A stretch of DNA of 64,000 nucleotides from an uncultured Desulfosarcina sp. (GTDB lineage Bacteria; Desulfobacterota; Desulfobacteria; Desulfobacterales; Desulfosarcinaceae). The position numbers and the translations under genes were made by a program. Below the pieces are notes generated by a model. That model was not told the DNA's origin and did not search any database. It worked only from the letters and a program-made list of their open reading frames with translations. Positions within the stretch are counted from its first letter, which is position 1, and the number at the start of each line of letters is the position of its first letter. Location of the stretch: positions 5,518,001-5,582,000 of the forward strand of contig NZ_OY764190.1 of NCBI RefSeq assembly GCF_963668215.1. The letters run 5' to 3'. Of the stretch, positions 17,851-26,052 are shown in pieces.

Positions 17851-18120
17851 ATGGAACCCGTGCAAAATCGTAATACAACCGCTGTCAGTATGCTGGCCAC
17901 CCTTGGCTACCCCTTGCCCTGCATCCGCAAGGCCCTGCACAAGCTGACCGGGCTTTCCCAACCGGAACTGGCCCGGCGCCTGGGTGTGTCGCGCCCCACG
18001 GTGACGGCCACCATCGACGGCAGCCGAAGCTCCAATGAAATCAAATCGGCCATCGCCGAGGCGTTCGAGGTTCCAGTTGAGGTACTGTTCGAACCGAAAC
18101 CAAAATTGCCCGAGGCATGA
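17851..18120 (+). CDS. Cro-like HTH regulator
   Basis: An 89-residue protein with a helix-turn-helix at about residues 32-55 (LSQPELARRLGVSRPTVTAT) and a typical SSNEIKSAIAEAFEVPVEVLF tail, as in Cro/Nlp-like phage regulators. First gene of the forward early operon, divergent from the repressor. Its stop overlaps an ATG (ATGA), but the next real start is probably 80 bases on, where a ribosome-binding site is found. Confidence 0.7.
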   Translation: MEPVQNRNTTAVSMLATLGYPLPCIRKALHKLTGLSQPELARRLGVSRPTVTATIDGSRSSNEIKSAIAEAFEVPVEVLFEPKPKLPEA

Positions 18121-18200
18121 CCGGTCATGACAAAATTGGGGCCAGGATGAAACAATTTTTTGCACGAAGCAGGCCATTAAAAAACCTGACAGGAGAATCG

Positions 18201-18485
18201 ATGGAACAGCGAAACATTTTCCAGGGCACGGTCTACGGCGTGACCATCGGTACCGGCGACCAGCAGCCTCCGAGAAATGTGCACTGCACCACCGTGATCA
18301 GCGAGGAAAACGAGGCCTGGTGCACCACCGTGGCCAACGCGATTTCCGACGCCACCGGTAATTTCAAGTACGGCCGGTCCACAGTGATCAACGAGGCCGT
18401 CTCCTTTTACCGTAATTTTTACAATTATCGCCACAAACTGATCCATAAAAAGAAGGCCGTGTTACAGATTCTCGATAATTTTTAA
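18201..18485 (+). CDS. Small phage early protein, unknown
   Basis: A 94-residue protein. Start ATG 18201 was chosen because AGGAG lies 6 bases upstream; an in-frame ATG at 18117 lacks a site but overlaps the preceding stop. The C-terminus (TGNFKYGRSTVINEAVSFYRNFYNYRHKL) is helical and basic and may bind nucleic acid. No counterpart was found in the related prophage at 41-63 kb. Confidence 0.5.
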   Translation: MEQRNIFQGTVYGVTIGTGDQQPPRNVHCTTVISEENEAWCTTVANAISDATGNFKYGRSTVINEAVSFYRNFYNYRHKLIHKKKAVLQILDNF

Positions 18486-18604
18486 CGTTATTTTTTTGGT
18501 ATGTCATGTGCACTTATGTACAGATAGCGATGGGTACGAAAAGGCATAACTCGCCGAATTCAGGCAAGTGTACCCGATGTGCACATGGTGACGGGAGCCT
18601 TGGA

Positions 18605-18787
18605 ATGCAGTCGATCCTGATCCTTACCGCAATGGCCAACGATGTGGCGCCCCAGTTTCTGGAATACATCGGCAGCCAGGACGAACGGCATACGATAGGC
18701 AAAAAGATCCACCATTTCACCATCATGGATCCAGCACACCGGCGGTACCAGTCCACGGTGGCCTTCGCGGAAATCGACCGAAGCTGA
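18605..18787 (+). CDS. Small conserved early phage protein
   Basis: A 60-residue protein homologous over its whole length to the N-terminal 60 residues of the protein at 43478-43696 (shared FLEYIGSQDE/FLEFIGCQNE, then H(F/N)I.DPAH..(Y/F).STV.F.E). Start ATG 18605 was chosen because it aligns with the paralogue; a longer in-frame reading from 18506 adds an unrelated N-terminus. Function unknown. Conservation in two modules of the same phage type argues that it is a real gene. Confidence 0.65.
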   Translation: MQSILILTAMANDVAPQFLEYIGSQDERHTIGKKIHHFTIMDPAHRRYQSTVAFAEIDRS

Positions 18788-18907
18788 CACGGTTTCGGTC
18801 CGGACGAGGCGAATGAGAACCGATAGGCGGGTATGTAACACATGATTGACACCCATCCCATAATCTGCGCACATCCACGGCATCATCATTTCACCGTGGA
18901 GGCGTGT

Positions 18908-20056
18908 ATGAAAGGGACAGTCTTTTTCCAGAAGGACCGAGGCCGCTGGGCCGTGAGCTGGCCTCGCCGGGAACGGCGCGGCAGCCATGCGATCACCCGC
19001 TACAAGGGCGAATTCATGTACGACCGGCGCATCGCCGACAAGTGCCTTCACATGATCCAGAGCGACTGGGAGAACTACAAGGCGGGACTGGGTGCTTTTC
19101 GAATAGAGAAATATACCGGGCGGGGATGGACGGACGTGGTGGAATTTTACGAGAAGTGGTTAAAAGAGGTGGTGGAGCCGACCCGGAAGCCGGCCACGGT
19201 GAAGGGCTACCGCTCCTATCTGGACAACTGGATCCGGCCGTTCTTCGAATCCCATCCGGTGATGCTGCACGAGATCCAGTTGGACACCTTGTGCAGCCTG
19301 CTCAACAGCATCGATCTCAGCGGCAAGGGCAAGCTCAACGTGATGATGGCATTCCACGCCATGATGGATCACGCCTGGCGATCACGGCGAATCCCTGAGG
19401 TTCCGCCATTTCCCAAACGTGCCGCCTATGGTATGGTGAAGCCCGCCATCGAGTGGATCAGCCGCAAGCGTTTCAACCAGGTGGTGGACGCCATGGCGCC
19501 GGAGCACCGGGCGCCGTTTTTGTGGATGTACCTGCACCTGATGCGCCCGGCCGAGGCCTGCGCCCTGATGTGGGCCGACTGGGACGAAGTCAACCGCCAG
19601 TTCATCGTGCGGCGCTCGATTTCTGCCCGCCGAGTAGTGGGCAGCACCAAGACCGGCGAGATCTACCTGACGCCCTGCCACGGTGCGTTTTATCCGCTGA
19701 TGCAGGAACTGACGGCTGCACGGTGCGAGGACAGCCCCTTCGTCTTCACCAATTCCCGTGCACGCAACGAAGGTAAGCGGTATACCAACGAGAGTTTGAA
19801 CAATATCTGGAAGGCTGCCTGTAGGAAGGTGGGCATCGAGATCGGCCTATACGCCGGCGTTCGTCACAGCCGGGCCAGCCAGATGATCAATGAACTGAGG
19901 ATGTCGATTCATGAGGTTAAGGAAGCGGGAACATGGAAGCGTTTGGACTCGGTGTCACGCTACGCCGAAACGGCGCTCACCCGCAAGCGGGAACTGCTGG
20001 AGAAAGGCGACGTCATATCGCTGGTGCACTACAAAAGCACTACAAAGGCAAATTAG
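18908..20056 (+). CDS. Tyrosine integrase of element 1
   Basis: A 382-residue phage integrase. N-terminal arm-binding and SAM-like domain (to about residue 175), then the catalytic domain with Arg I in LMRPAEACALMW, Lys in GSTKTGEIYL, Arg II in GVRHSRASQ and the Tyr nucleophile in SVSRYAET. The usual His before Arg II is Ala here. Start ATG 18908 follows GGAGG by 5 bases and aligns with the integrase at 62097-63215. The att core begins 46 bases after the stop. Confidence 0.85.
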   Translation: MKGTVFFQKDRGRWAVSWPRRERRGSHAITRYKGEFMYDRRIADKCLHMIQSDWENYKAGLGAFRIEKYTGRGWTDVVEFYEKWLKEVVEPTRKPATVKGYRSYLDNWIRPFFESHPVMLHEIQLDTLCSLLNSIDLSGKGKLNVMMAFHAMMDHAWRSRRIPEVPPFPKRAAYGMVKPAIEWISRKRFNQVVDAMAPEHRAPFLWMYLHLMRPAEACALMWADWDEVNRQFIVRRSISARRVVGSTKTGEIYLTPCHGAFYPLMQELTAARCEDSPFVFTNSRARNEGKRYTNESLNNIWKAACRKVGIEIGLYAGVRHSRASQMINELRMSIHEVKEAGTWKRLDSVSRYAETALTRKRELLEKGDVISLVHYKSTTKAN

Positions 20057-20102
20057 GGTATGGGATTTAGCTGTAAATACAGGATGTTGCGAGACCGTGT
20101 AT

Positions 20103-20118
20103 GGGTTCGATTCCCATG
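20103..20118 (+). other. Attachment-site core next to integrase 1
   Basis: The 16 bases GGGTTCGATTCCCATG (T-arm of a tRNA) recur exactly at 63262-63277 beside the second integrase. Here they are preceded by GTAT, making a perfect ATGGG/CCCAT T-stem, and followed by GAATTCGTCA rather than a tRNA acceptor tail ending in CCA. No complete tRNA surrounds them. Probably an att hybrid or secondary site left by integration. Confidence 0.6.
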
Positions 20119-20166
20119 GAATTCGTCAATTTTCCCTATGATTTCAAGCCCCATCTACCTCGATTA

Positions 20167-20193
20167 ACAAGCCCAAAACAAGCCCAAAATGAA
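20167..20193 (+). pseudogene. C-terminal scar of a second integrase
   Basis: These bases encode NKPKTSPK and a stop, the same residues that end the intact integrase at 62097-63215 (NKPKTSPKGK). They lie about 50 bases beyond the att core of element 1 with no integrase body attached, so they look like the remnant of another integrase of this family, left by tandem integration or recombination. Confidence 0.5.
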
Positions 20194-20405
20194 AGCCCGG
20201 CAATCCCAGGCGCTATCCTTTTTCATTAGGGTGGTTAGTTCAAGGGATGCGTACCTATTTAGCGGGTATTTGACAAGAAGTCGGATTTTCAGGTACTCTT
20301 AATTTGTACGAGTTTGTTTTCCAATCCAACCAGCGCTTTTTCTCCAAATATTGTAATATACAGAACTTTATAACCACCTGACTTAAAATTGGTTGGAAAA
20401 GACAG

Positions 20406-21092
20406 ATGTTTAGAATATTCGCTACTGCAATATTTGTTGTGATGATATTTGCAGCCAACTCAATGGCAGAAGAAACTTGGAAGATTGCTACCTTGAACTG
20501 GGAACCCTATTCAGGTGCCGAAATGGCGACCCAGGGGAATTCCATTCAGAAACTCAGGCTTCTTTTAAAAAAAGAAAAAATTAATCTTATAGTGGATTTC
20601 TATCCGTGGAAAAGGGCGCAAATTATAGCAAGAAACAAAGAATATGTCGGCTATTTCCCTGCATGGCCTGAGGAGGTATATGAGGGCTTTACGGCATCAC
20701 CGACAGTTGACTGGTCCGAGATTGGTATATTGAAGAATACGGAAAGCAGTTTACGTTTCGAGAGTGTTGATGATTTGTTCAAAAACTATAAAGTCGGCAT
20801 CATCCAAACTTATACTTATCCCAAAGTTATAGATGATGCGGTAAAAAAATATCCGAACCATACAGAAAAAGCACCAAATGAAATTTCACTTCTGAGAAAG
20901 CTTGCAACGGGGCGGCACCCAGCAGCAATCACAGACCCGACGGTTATGATGTACCTTGCAGCGAGAAACGGCATTTACAATGTTGAAACTGTAAAAATTA
21001 TCATGAAAAAAGAACTCGTAGTCGCTTTCAGGGACGATGAAGATAACAAGGACCGTATCAACTTTTTTAGAAAATTGTTAAAAGGTATGTGA
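20406..21092 (+). CDS. Periplasmic solute-binding protein, family 3-like
   Basis: A 228-residue protein with a signal peptide (FRIFATAIFVVMIFAANSMA). The mature part follows the SBP family 3 pattern (WKIATLNWEPYSG; VDFYPWKRAQIIARN; FKNYKVGIIQTYTYPKV; AITDPTVMMYLAAR), which binds amino acids or related solutes. No transporter permease or ATPase gene is adjacent, as is common for orphan binding proteins in environmental Proteobacteria. The IS481-family element begins 15 bases after the stop without breaking the gene. Confidence 0.75.
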   Translation: MFRIFATAIFVVMIFAANSMAEETWKIATLNWEPYSGAEMATQGNSIQKLRLLLKKEKINLIVDFYPWKRAQIIARNKEYVGYFPAWPEEVYEGFTASPTVDWSEIGILKNTESSLRFESVDDLFKNYKVGIIQTYTYPKVIDDAVKKYPNHTEKAPNEISLLRKLATGRHPAAITDPTVMMYLAARNGIYNVETVKIIMKKELVVAFRDDEDNKDRINFFRKLLKGM

Positions 21093-21107
21093 AATAGTCA
21101 TGTTATC

Positions 21108-22308
21108 TGTAGAAGTTCAGATTTGATCTGACAGTTACCGATTCTGAGAAGGTGTCTGTCAGGTCAAGTTCAGGCTATTTTTTTCTCTTCCCAGAGTCGT
21201 TTGCCATCTTCAAGGGTTTCCATCGGGGTTCTGCCGCAGCACATTTTCCCCTGATGGGTTCGCTCATGATTGTACTGTTCAAGCCACAGGTCAAGATCAA
21301 ACTGAAGCGTTTCGATATCCCGATAAATCTTCTTTCTGAAGGTCACCTGATAAAATTCCTGTAGCATGGTTTTGTGGAAGCGTTCGCAGATACCGTTGGT
21401 TTGCGGCGATCTGGCCTTGGTCTTGGTGTGTTCGATGTCGTTAATAGCCAGATACAATTGATAATCGTGGGTTTCAGCTTTGCCGCAATACTCGGTACCC
21501 CTGTCGGTTAAGACGCGAAGCAGCGGCAACTCATGCTTTTCATAAAAGGGCAGCACCTTATCATTGAGCAAATCGGCAGCAGTGATCGGCGTCTTGGTGG
21601 TATAGAGTTTGGCAAAACCGACCTTGGCATACGTATCGATAAAGGTTTGCTGATAGATCCTGCCCACGCCCTTAAGGGTTCCGACATAAAAGGTATCCTG
21701 TGATCCCAGATAACCTGGATGAGCCGTCTCGATCTCCCCAGCAGCGATGTCGTCTTGCTTTTTCCGTTCTAATGCCTGGACCTGGCTTTCGGTAAGAATC
21801 AGATTCTCCTTGGCCATTTTGTCCTCAAGGGCCTTGAGCCGGTCTTTAAAGCGAGCCAATTGGTGACGCAGCCATACACACCGGACACCACTGGGGGAAA
21901 TGAACACGCCCCGCTTACGCAATTCGTTGCTGGCACGCACTTGGCCAAAGGCCGGTTGTTCAACGGCATAGGCTACGACAGCAGCCTCGGTTATTTCGTC
22001 TGTGCGGTTTTTAATATTGGGTTTGCGGCGGTTTTGATCGACGAGGGCATCGACGCCGCCTTGTTCAACGGCATTTTGATAGCGGTAAAAGGTGTCACGG
22101 GAAAGCCCCATGATCCGGCAGGCTTTGGATACGTTGCCCAGTTCCTCGGCCAGGTTCAACAATCCGATCTTGTGTTTGATGACGGTTTTGGTACCATTCA
22201 GCATGAGGGTTACCTCCTATGGTTTTGGTGGTTTGGTTGCCACCTTCATCAAAACCGGTAACCCTCACTTTTTCAAGTGCGTTGTCAGATCAAATCGAAA
22301 CTAATCCA
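21108..22308 (-). mobile_element. Complete IS481-family insertion sequence
   Basis: A 1201-bp element with inverted ends (left TGTAGAAGTTCAGATTTG then ATCTGACA; complement of the right end TGGATTAGTTTCGATTTG then ATCTGACA), beginning with the TG typical of IS481 elements. The 7-base target duplication TGTTATC flanks it exactly (21101-21107 and 22309-22315). One minus-strand transposase gene fills it. An inverted 103-bp scar of the same element lies at 12784-12886. Confidence 0.95.
21170..22204 (-). CDS. IS481-family transposase
   Basis: A 344-residue protein: N-terminal HTH (LAEELGNVSKACRIMGLSRD), second winged-helix region (AFGQVRASNELRKRGVFISP), then an integrase core with Asp in QTFIDTYAKVG, Asp in VLTDRGTEYCG and Glu in TNGICERFHKTM. 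Ends in DGKRLWEEKKIA. Full length and uninterrupted, and the perfect target duplication suggests recent transposition. Confidence 0.9.
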   Translation of the reverse strand: MLNGTKTVIKHKIGLLNLAEELGNVSKACRIMGLSRDTFYRYQNAVEQGGVDALVDQNRRKPNIKNRTDEITEAAVVAYAVEQPAFGQVRASNELRKRGVFISPSGVRCVWLRHQLARFKDRLKALEDKMAKENLILTESQVQALERKKQDDIAAGEIETAHPGYLGSQDTFYVGTLKGVGRIYQQTFIDTYAKVGFAKLYTTKTPITAADLLNDKVLPFYEKHELPLLRVLTDRGTEYCGKAETHDYQLYLAINDIEHTKTKARSPQTNGICERFHKTMLQEFYQVTFRKKIYRDIETLQFDLDLWLEQYNHERTHQGKMCCGRTPMETLEDGKRLWEEKKIA

Positions 22309-22570
22309 TGTTATCCGTTTTACACGGTTGCAGTCATCCAAACACCCATTCCGCTTAATTAAGCGTACTAATGCCTCAACTTATCCCACCAGTGGTTCCT
22401 CCCTTTCAAGGAACGCAAAATCAGATGACTTAGAACGTCACCAGTCGCCATCCGTCCAACAACCCCGTCCTCGCAAGGACCGCTCCAGATCACCACATTA
22501 TAAAACTGCCACAGACTCATGGCCGGCAACTGGCAAAATTGATCATTCACCTTTTTACGTGCAAGTGCCG

Positions 22571-22930
22571 CTATCTTCTTTTCTTTCTGAGAATCGTTTT
22601 GGGGGGACGGCTCTTAGCTTTCAAAAACAGGTCTGTCCCGTCTTTCACAACGCGAAAAAGGGTTGTTTTATCCAGACCCAATGAATCCACCAGCTTTCTG
22701 GGAATAACAAGGCTACCGCGGCTGTTGATGCCTACGACATTATCCACTTTCCGCTCCCTGCGTTTATTATTTACGGCCGGAATTTTGTCCAATGCCATGA
22801 GCGCGTTTAGATAGGAAACTTTTAGGGCGCCAAACGTTTTATACCCGAACTGCTTCATTAGCTCCTGTTTTGAAATTCCTGCTTCTATGGCCTGAATCAG
22901 GCTGTTGTGGTCGACCAATCTTTCTACCAT
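22571..22930 (-). CDS. AbrB/SpoVT-type DNA-binding protein
   Basis: A 119-residue protein. The C-terminal half is a swapped-hairpin AbrB domain (VVGINSRGSLVIPRKLVDSL, then KTTLFRVVKDGTDLFLKAK), found in transition-state regulators and antitoxins. The N-terminal half is helical with an HTH-like stretch (AGISKQELMKQFGYKTFGAL). ATG 22930 has AGAAGGA 6 bases upstream. The IS481 element lies about 260 bases downstream. No toxin gene is adjacent, so a stand-alone regulator is more likely than an antitoxin. Confidence 0.7.
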   Translation of the reverse strand: MVERLVDHNSLIQAIEAGISKQELMKQFGYKTFGALKVSYLNALMALDKIPAVNNKRRERKVDNVVGINSRGSLVIPRKLVDSLGLDKTTLFRVVKDGTDLFLKAKSRPPKTILRKKRR

Positions 22931-22980
22931 TGTTGTTCCTTCTATTTTTTTGCCGGAACCGGCATCCATGTAAGTTATTG

Positions 22981-23313
22981 TTACCGGGATGCGCGTTCGC
23001 TTTCGTGTACGATCTCAGGGAATTCACCATCCTTGCAATCAAGGCCGTCTAACGGTTTATCGAACTCCACGGCGAAACCATCATGGTCACCGCGAATCAC
23101 CTGCCCGGAAATTTTAATGATCTTGTCAAATTGGAAAAGCGGAAATTCAAGTGCAACCGCCTGCCCCAGCGAAACTTTCCGCGAAGTTTTTATGAACAAA
23201 CCGCCGGCGCCAATGTTTTTGATTACATCCCGATGGGTTCCCTCTTTGACAGTATACTTGGCGATGATATAGGCCGTACGGTGAGGATATTCATGTCGAT
23301 TGGGAATTTTCAT
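22981..23313 (-). CDS. PilZ-domain protein
   Basis: A 110-residue protein with a PilZ fold (RTAYIIAKYTVKEGTHRDVI, then NIGAGGLFIKTSR and GQVIRGDHDGFAVEF), a c-di-GMP effector type. The canonical RxxxR is weak. Start 23313 gives a 12-base gap after the IHF gene and avoids a long overlap with it that an upstream start would cause. Probably in one operon with ihfA. Confidence 0.7.
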   Translation of the reverse strand: MKIPNRHEYPHRTAYIIAKYTVKEGTHRDVIKNIGAGGLFIKTSRKVSLGQAVALEFPLFQFDKIIKISGQVIRGDHDGFAVEFDKPLDGLDCKDGEFPEIVHESERASR

Positions 23314-23324
23314 TTCAAGGCATC

Positions 23325-23606
23325 CTACGAGTTGATTTTCTCTCTCAACTTCCCGGAGTACCTGAATGTCACAACCTTGCGGGGACGCAACATCATCGTC
23401 TGGCCAGTCGTAGGATTCCGGCCTCTGCGTTGATCTTTTTCCTGCACACAAAATTTACCAAATCCGGATACAAGAACATCTTCACCTGATTCAAGGGTTG
23501 CCTTGATCAGTTCAACCAATGTTTCGAAGGTTTCGATGGATTTGGTTTTGGAGAACCCTAAATCAGATTGGAGCTTTTCGACGATAGTGTATTTGGTCAG
23601 TGCCAT
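23325..23606 (-). CDS. ihfA: Integration host factor, alpha-type subunit
   Basis: A 93-residue HU/IHF protein: ALTKYTIVEKLQSDLGFSK at the N-terminus, the beta-arm motif GRNPTTGQTMMLRPRKVVTF near the C-terminus. DNA-bending proteins of this family shape integration sites, sigma-54 promoters and replication origins. Start 23606 follows GGAG by 8 bases. A beta-type partner lies apart at 30739-31041. The alpha assignment rests on N-terminal likeness and is less sure than the family. Confidence 0.8.
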   Translation of the reverse strand: MALTKYTIVEKLQSDLGFSKTKSIETFETLVELIKATLESGEDVLVSGFGKFCVQEKDQRRGRNPTTGQTMMLRPRKVVTFRYSGKLREKINS

Positions 23607-24172
23607 GGGTGGATCTCCGTTCAGTATGGCGTCAGCAGAAATATGTTCAAACAATAACGCAAACATGACTCTCTTTGTCAAGTGGCAGGTTGTACACCGG
23701 AACTTCAACGACATTGGGAATGGGGTGGAGCGTTGTGTTCATGATTGGGACCCTTTGAAGTTGGATTTAATACACGAACAACCCTTACAATAATTCAAAG
23801 CGCTGATAGCAACCACCAGATTCGAACCTTTGCTGCTTATTGGAAATATAGAAAAAATGATCCAGCATGCAGCACTGATGGACCACCATAGCCTAGCGGA
23901 GCATCTGATAACAAGCAACCGTTTTCTCAAGGGGCTGGATCGTATTTACCCGCTACCTACCAGAAAGTCTTAAAAATATGGGATACTCTCAATAAAAAGC
24001 CTTCCTTTTATAGGGTACTTGGTTCAGGTTATAGGGTACTTGGTTCAGGAGACTTAAAACGCGAACCACTGGATGTTCTTAACCGTTTGAAAAACGTGGT
24101 CTTTCAGGTTTAATCGTTCTTTGAAAACTTATATGATATTGTTCTAATGAGAAATTAGTGTTGTCGTGGCGG
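23607..24172. other. Intergenic region between IHF and outer-membrane protein genes
   Basis: About 565 bases between two minus-strand genes. It contains a tandem duplication (24008-24049) and a 38-codon forward frame at 23857-23973 beginning MIQHAALMDHHSLAEHL, which has no clear ribosome-binding site and may be the tail of a lost gene. No RNA gene seen. Confidence 0.45.
24008..24049. repeat. Tandem 21-bp duplication
   Basis: Two perfect 21-base copies, 24008-24028 and 24029-24049, with core ATAGGGTACTTGGTTCAGG. Head-to-tail with no spacer. Might be a slippage duplication or a short regulatory repeat; too few copies to call anything else. Confidence 0.85.
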
Positions 24173-24823
24173 TTAAAAATACCATTTCAAACCGATCATG
24201 AAGCTTTGATTTTCGTAGTCGGTTTCACCTTTTTCAGTAACACCCCAATTGGAAGTGCCGGAAACCTCGATATCATCAGATTTGAGATACTTGTAAGAAA
24301 GATCCAGTGCGAGCGCTTTGGTCACATCCCAGGTAATGCCGGCAGACAGCTGATAGGCCAGAACGGTCTCGCTGTCATCATATTTGATTGTTGTTAAGCT
24401 ATGATATATCGCGGTACCGTTGTATTCAAAATAGTTACATCCGATGCCTGCACCGATATATGGGGTAAACGGGGTTCGGTTTTGAACGTCCAGGTACCCA
24501 TTGAGGATGAATGATGCCGCAGTCACGTCACCGCTCGAAACCGTATCAAATCCGAGAATGGTGATTTTGTCGATATCGTTTTCCCGGTATGCAACTTCCC
24601 CCTCAACTCGAAAATATCCGAAATCGTACCCCACAAAACCGGAAATTGCGTACCCGCTGTCCATCTCGCCTTCGGAATCTTTAGTTTTCGTATCATCCAT
24701 GTTGTTGATTCCACCCTGAATGCCTATATAGAGCCCTTCAGTAGCTGAAGCGATGGAGTAATTCCCCGCCAACACCATCAGGCAAATCAGCACCGCAACA
24801 AACTCAATCGATTTGCGAATCAT
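24173..24823 (-). CDS. Outer-membrane beta-barrel protein (OmpW/opacity-like)
   Basis: A 216-residue protein with a signal peptide (IEFVAVLICLMVLAGNYSIA; cleavage near ASA) and alternating amphipathic strands (GFVGYDFGYFRVEGEVAYRE; TPFTPYIGAGIGCNYF; YQLSAGITWDV; ALDLSYKYL) ending in MIGLKWYF, with the terminal aromatic residue needed for BAM insertion. An 8-strand barrel is likely. Start 24823 has GGAGG just upstream. A 19-bp inverted repeat lies about 100 bases upstream. Confidence 0.8.
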   Translation of the reverse strand: MIRKSIEFVAVLICLMVLAGNYSIASATEGLYIGIQGGINNMDDTKTKDSEGEMDSGYAISGFVGYDFGYFRVEGEVAYRENDIDKITILGFDTVSSGDVTAASFILNGYLDVQNRTPFTPYIGAGIGCNYFEYNGTAIYHSLTTIKYDDSETVLAYQLSAGITWDVTKALALDLSYKYLKSDDIEVSGTSNWGVTEKGETDYENQSFMIGLKWYF

Positions 24824-24929
24824 CTCATCCTCCATTTCATTGTCTTAGGTGTCGTTGATTAATTAACTTTCTAAACATATTGAGCAAAGAGAATATCGAC
24901 AAGTTGAGAATTTCCTTTAGCAAAAAAAC

Positions 24930-24977
24930 AATGTCATTAACTTAAGCTGTGAAAAAGTAGCTTAAACTAATGACATT
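24930..24977. repeat. 19-bp inverted repeat upstream of the outer-membrane protein gene
   Basis: Arms AATGTCATTAACTTAAGCT and AGCTTAAACTAATGACATT match with two mismatches around a 10-base loop. No T run on either side, so more likely a protein-binding or RNA-structure element than a terminator. It lies in the leader region of the minus-strand beta-barrel gene. Confidence 0.7.
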
Positions 24978-25315
24978 GGGTGCTTAGTTACGTAGTGTTC
25001 CTACCCATCACGTGTCCTCTTTTCATAGGGTTGAATTGGAAAGGCGGCCGGACTCTGCGATGCCTGCTTTTTAATGGCCACTATGGTTCACTAATCCTCA
25101 TGATTTAGTATTCTACCGTCAATATTTGAGCATATTTTCCATGAAATCACGCTCAATTTTTGACGATTGATCCAAGGGCTTTGTGATGAAGACAGAAAAA
25201 TAAGATCTCTTGCGATCAGAGAAAACACAGTAACCACCCCTTAAAAACGAATTGAGAACCAGCCTTTTCTATAATATATTGCTCTGTCACGCCCTCGATT
25301 GCGGAATTTTAAATG
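24978..25315. other. Intergenic region, no gene seen
   Basis: Between the inverted repeat and the sigma-54 promoter. Short frames only, no ribosome-binding site ahead of any of them. Might hold enhancer sites for the sigma-54 activator; I cannot point to a specific one. Confidence 0.4.
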
Positions 25316-25331
25316 TTGGCACATGTATTGC
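25316..25331 (+). promoter_or_regulatory. Sigma-54 (-24/-12) promoter
   Basis: TTGGCAC followed by ATGTA and TTGC: a full match to the TGGCAC-N5-TTGC consensus with correct spacing. Located 52 bases before the ATG of the 25384-26052 gene on the same strand. Confidence 0.75.
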
Positions 25332-25383
25332 GATATCACTTTTGTCGTTCAACAAACCATATTAGCGTTTACGAGGCGAACAT

Positions 25384-26052
25384 ATGAGCGTCACTTCCAT
25401 GGCAACTTATGGCGCAGACAATCTCTACTACAAAATCAATGCGTCAAATATCGCAAAAGAAACCACCGCTGATGAAACAACAAGCCAAATAAAAGAAGAT
25501 AACTCCACATCAGAAGATCGAGTCACATTTTCAGTTGGTTTATCCTTGGCACAGACACGGGAAGCCATAGGGCTAAAACCCACGGGTAAACTGAAGTTGA
25601 AGGATCTTGAAGACGTGGTGCAGGACCGGAAGGATTTTATCTCGGCAACGCTTACACAGACCATCCAAAGCCAGGGACTAAAACTGGATGAGGAATTCAG
25701 CATTTCCATGGATTCAACGAATAACATTTGTATTTCAGGCGACTTCCCTGGAAAATCCGAATTGGAAGAAGCCTTGAATGAAAACGAAGAATTCACAACG
25801 GCATTCAAACAATTGAGCGCCAACCAAAGCTTCCTGGATCACATTTCCCAACTTCAAAGCAATGTGAAGAGTATCCAGGTAAACATAGTTAATTACTTTA
25901 ATTCCGATACAAATTTTAATAACTTGCTTGCCCTTGCCGATAAATTCGAAAGTCTCAAAGATAGTGACAACAAGATGAAAACTCTTCTGGACTTAAGCTG
26001 CACAGAATGCCCTTATTCCTATACATATACACAGAATGACAATCTCGAATGA
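25384..26052 (+). CDS. Acidic protein of unknown function under a sigma-54 promoter
   Basis: A 222-residue, soluble, acidic, Thr/Ser-rich protein with no signal peptide or membrane segment. The N-terminus is polar and disordered-looking (SQIKEDNSTSEDR), the middle forms alternating helices and strands, and the C-terminus carries two close cysteines (DLSCTECPY). GAGG lies 9 bases before the ATG. The consensus -24/-12 promoter upstream suggests control linked to motility, nitrogen or surface structures. Family not recognised; not obviously a flagellar protein. Confidence 0.7.
   Translation: MSVTSMATYGADNLYYKINASNIAKETTADETTSQIKEDNSTSEDRVTFSVGLSLAQTREAIGLKPTGKLKLKDLEDVVQDRKDFISATLTQTIQSQGLKLDEEFSISMDSTNNICISGDFPGKSELEEALNENEEFTTAFKQLSANQSFLDHISQLQSNVKSIQVNIVNYFNSDTNFNNLLALADKFESLKDSDNKMKTLLDLSCTECPYSYTYTQNDNLE

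Larger units (their letters stand above)
17133..20193 (+). mobile_element. Reduced prophage immunity/integration module (element 1)
   Basis: Minus-strand repressor, divergent Cro-like gene, two small early genes, tyrosine integrase, att core and an integrase-tail scar, with none of the replication, methylase or terminase genes present in the related element at 41-63 kb. Same gene order, a shared small protein (18605-18787 and 43478-43696), homologous integrases and the same 16-bp att core. Probably a deletion derivative; whether the tail/lysis genes at 1-5913 belong to the same prophage is not proven. Confidence 0.65.

Noticed and set aside
20055..20130. Complete tRNA gene around the first att core
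   Set aside because: The T-arm is perfect but there is no matching 5' acceptor strand, no D-arm or anticodon arm and no CCA at the end.
24008..24049. Start of a CRISPR array
   Set aside because: Two contiguous copies with no spacer and no cas genes nearby.
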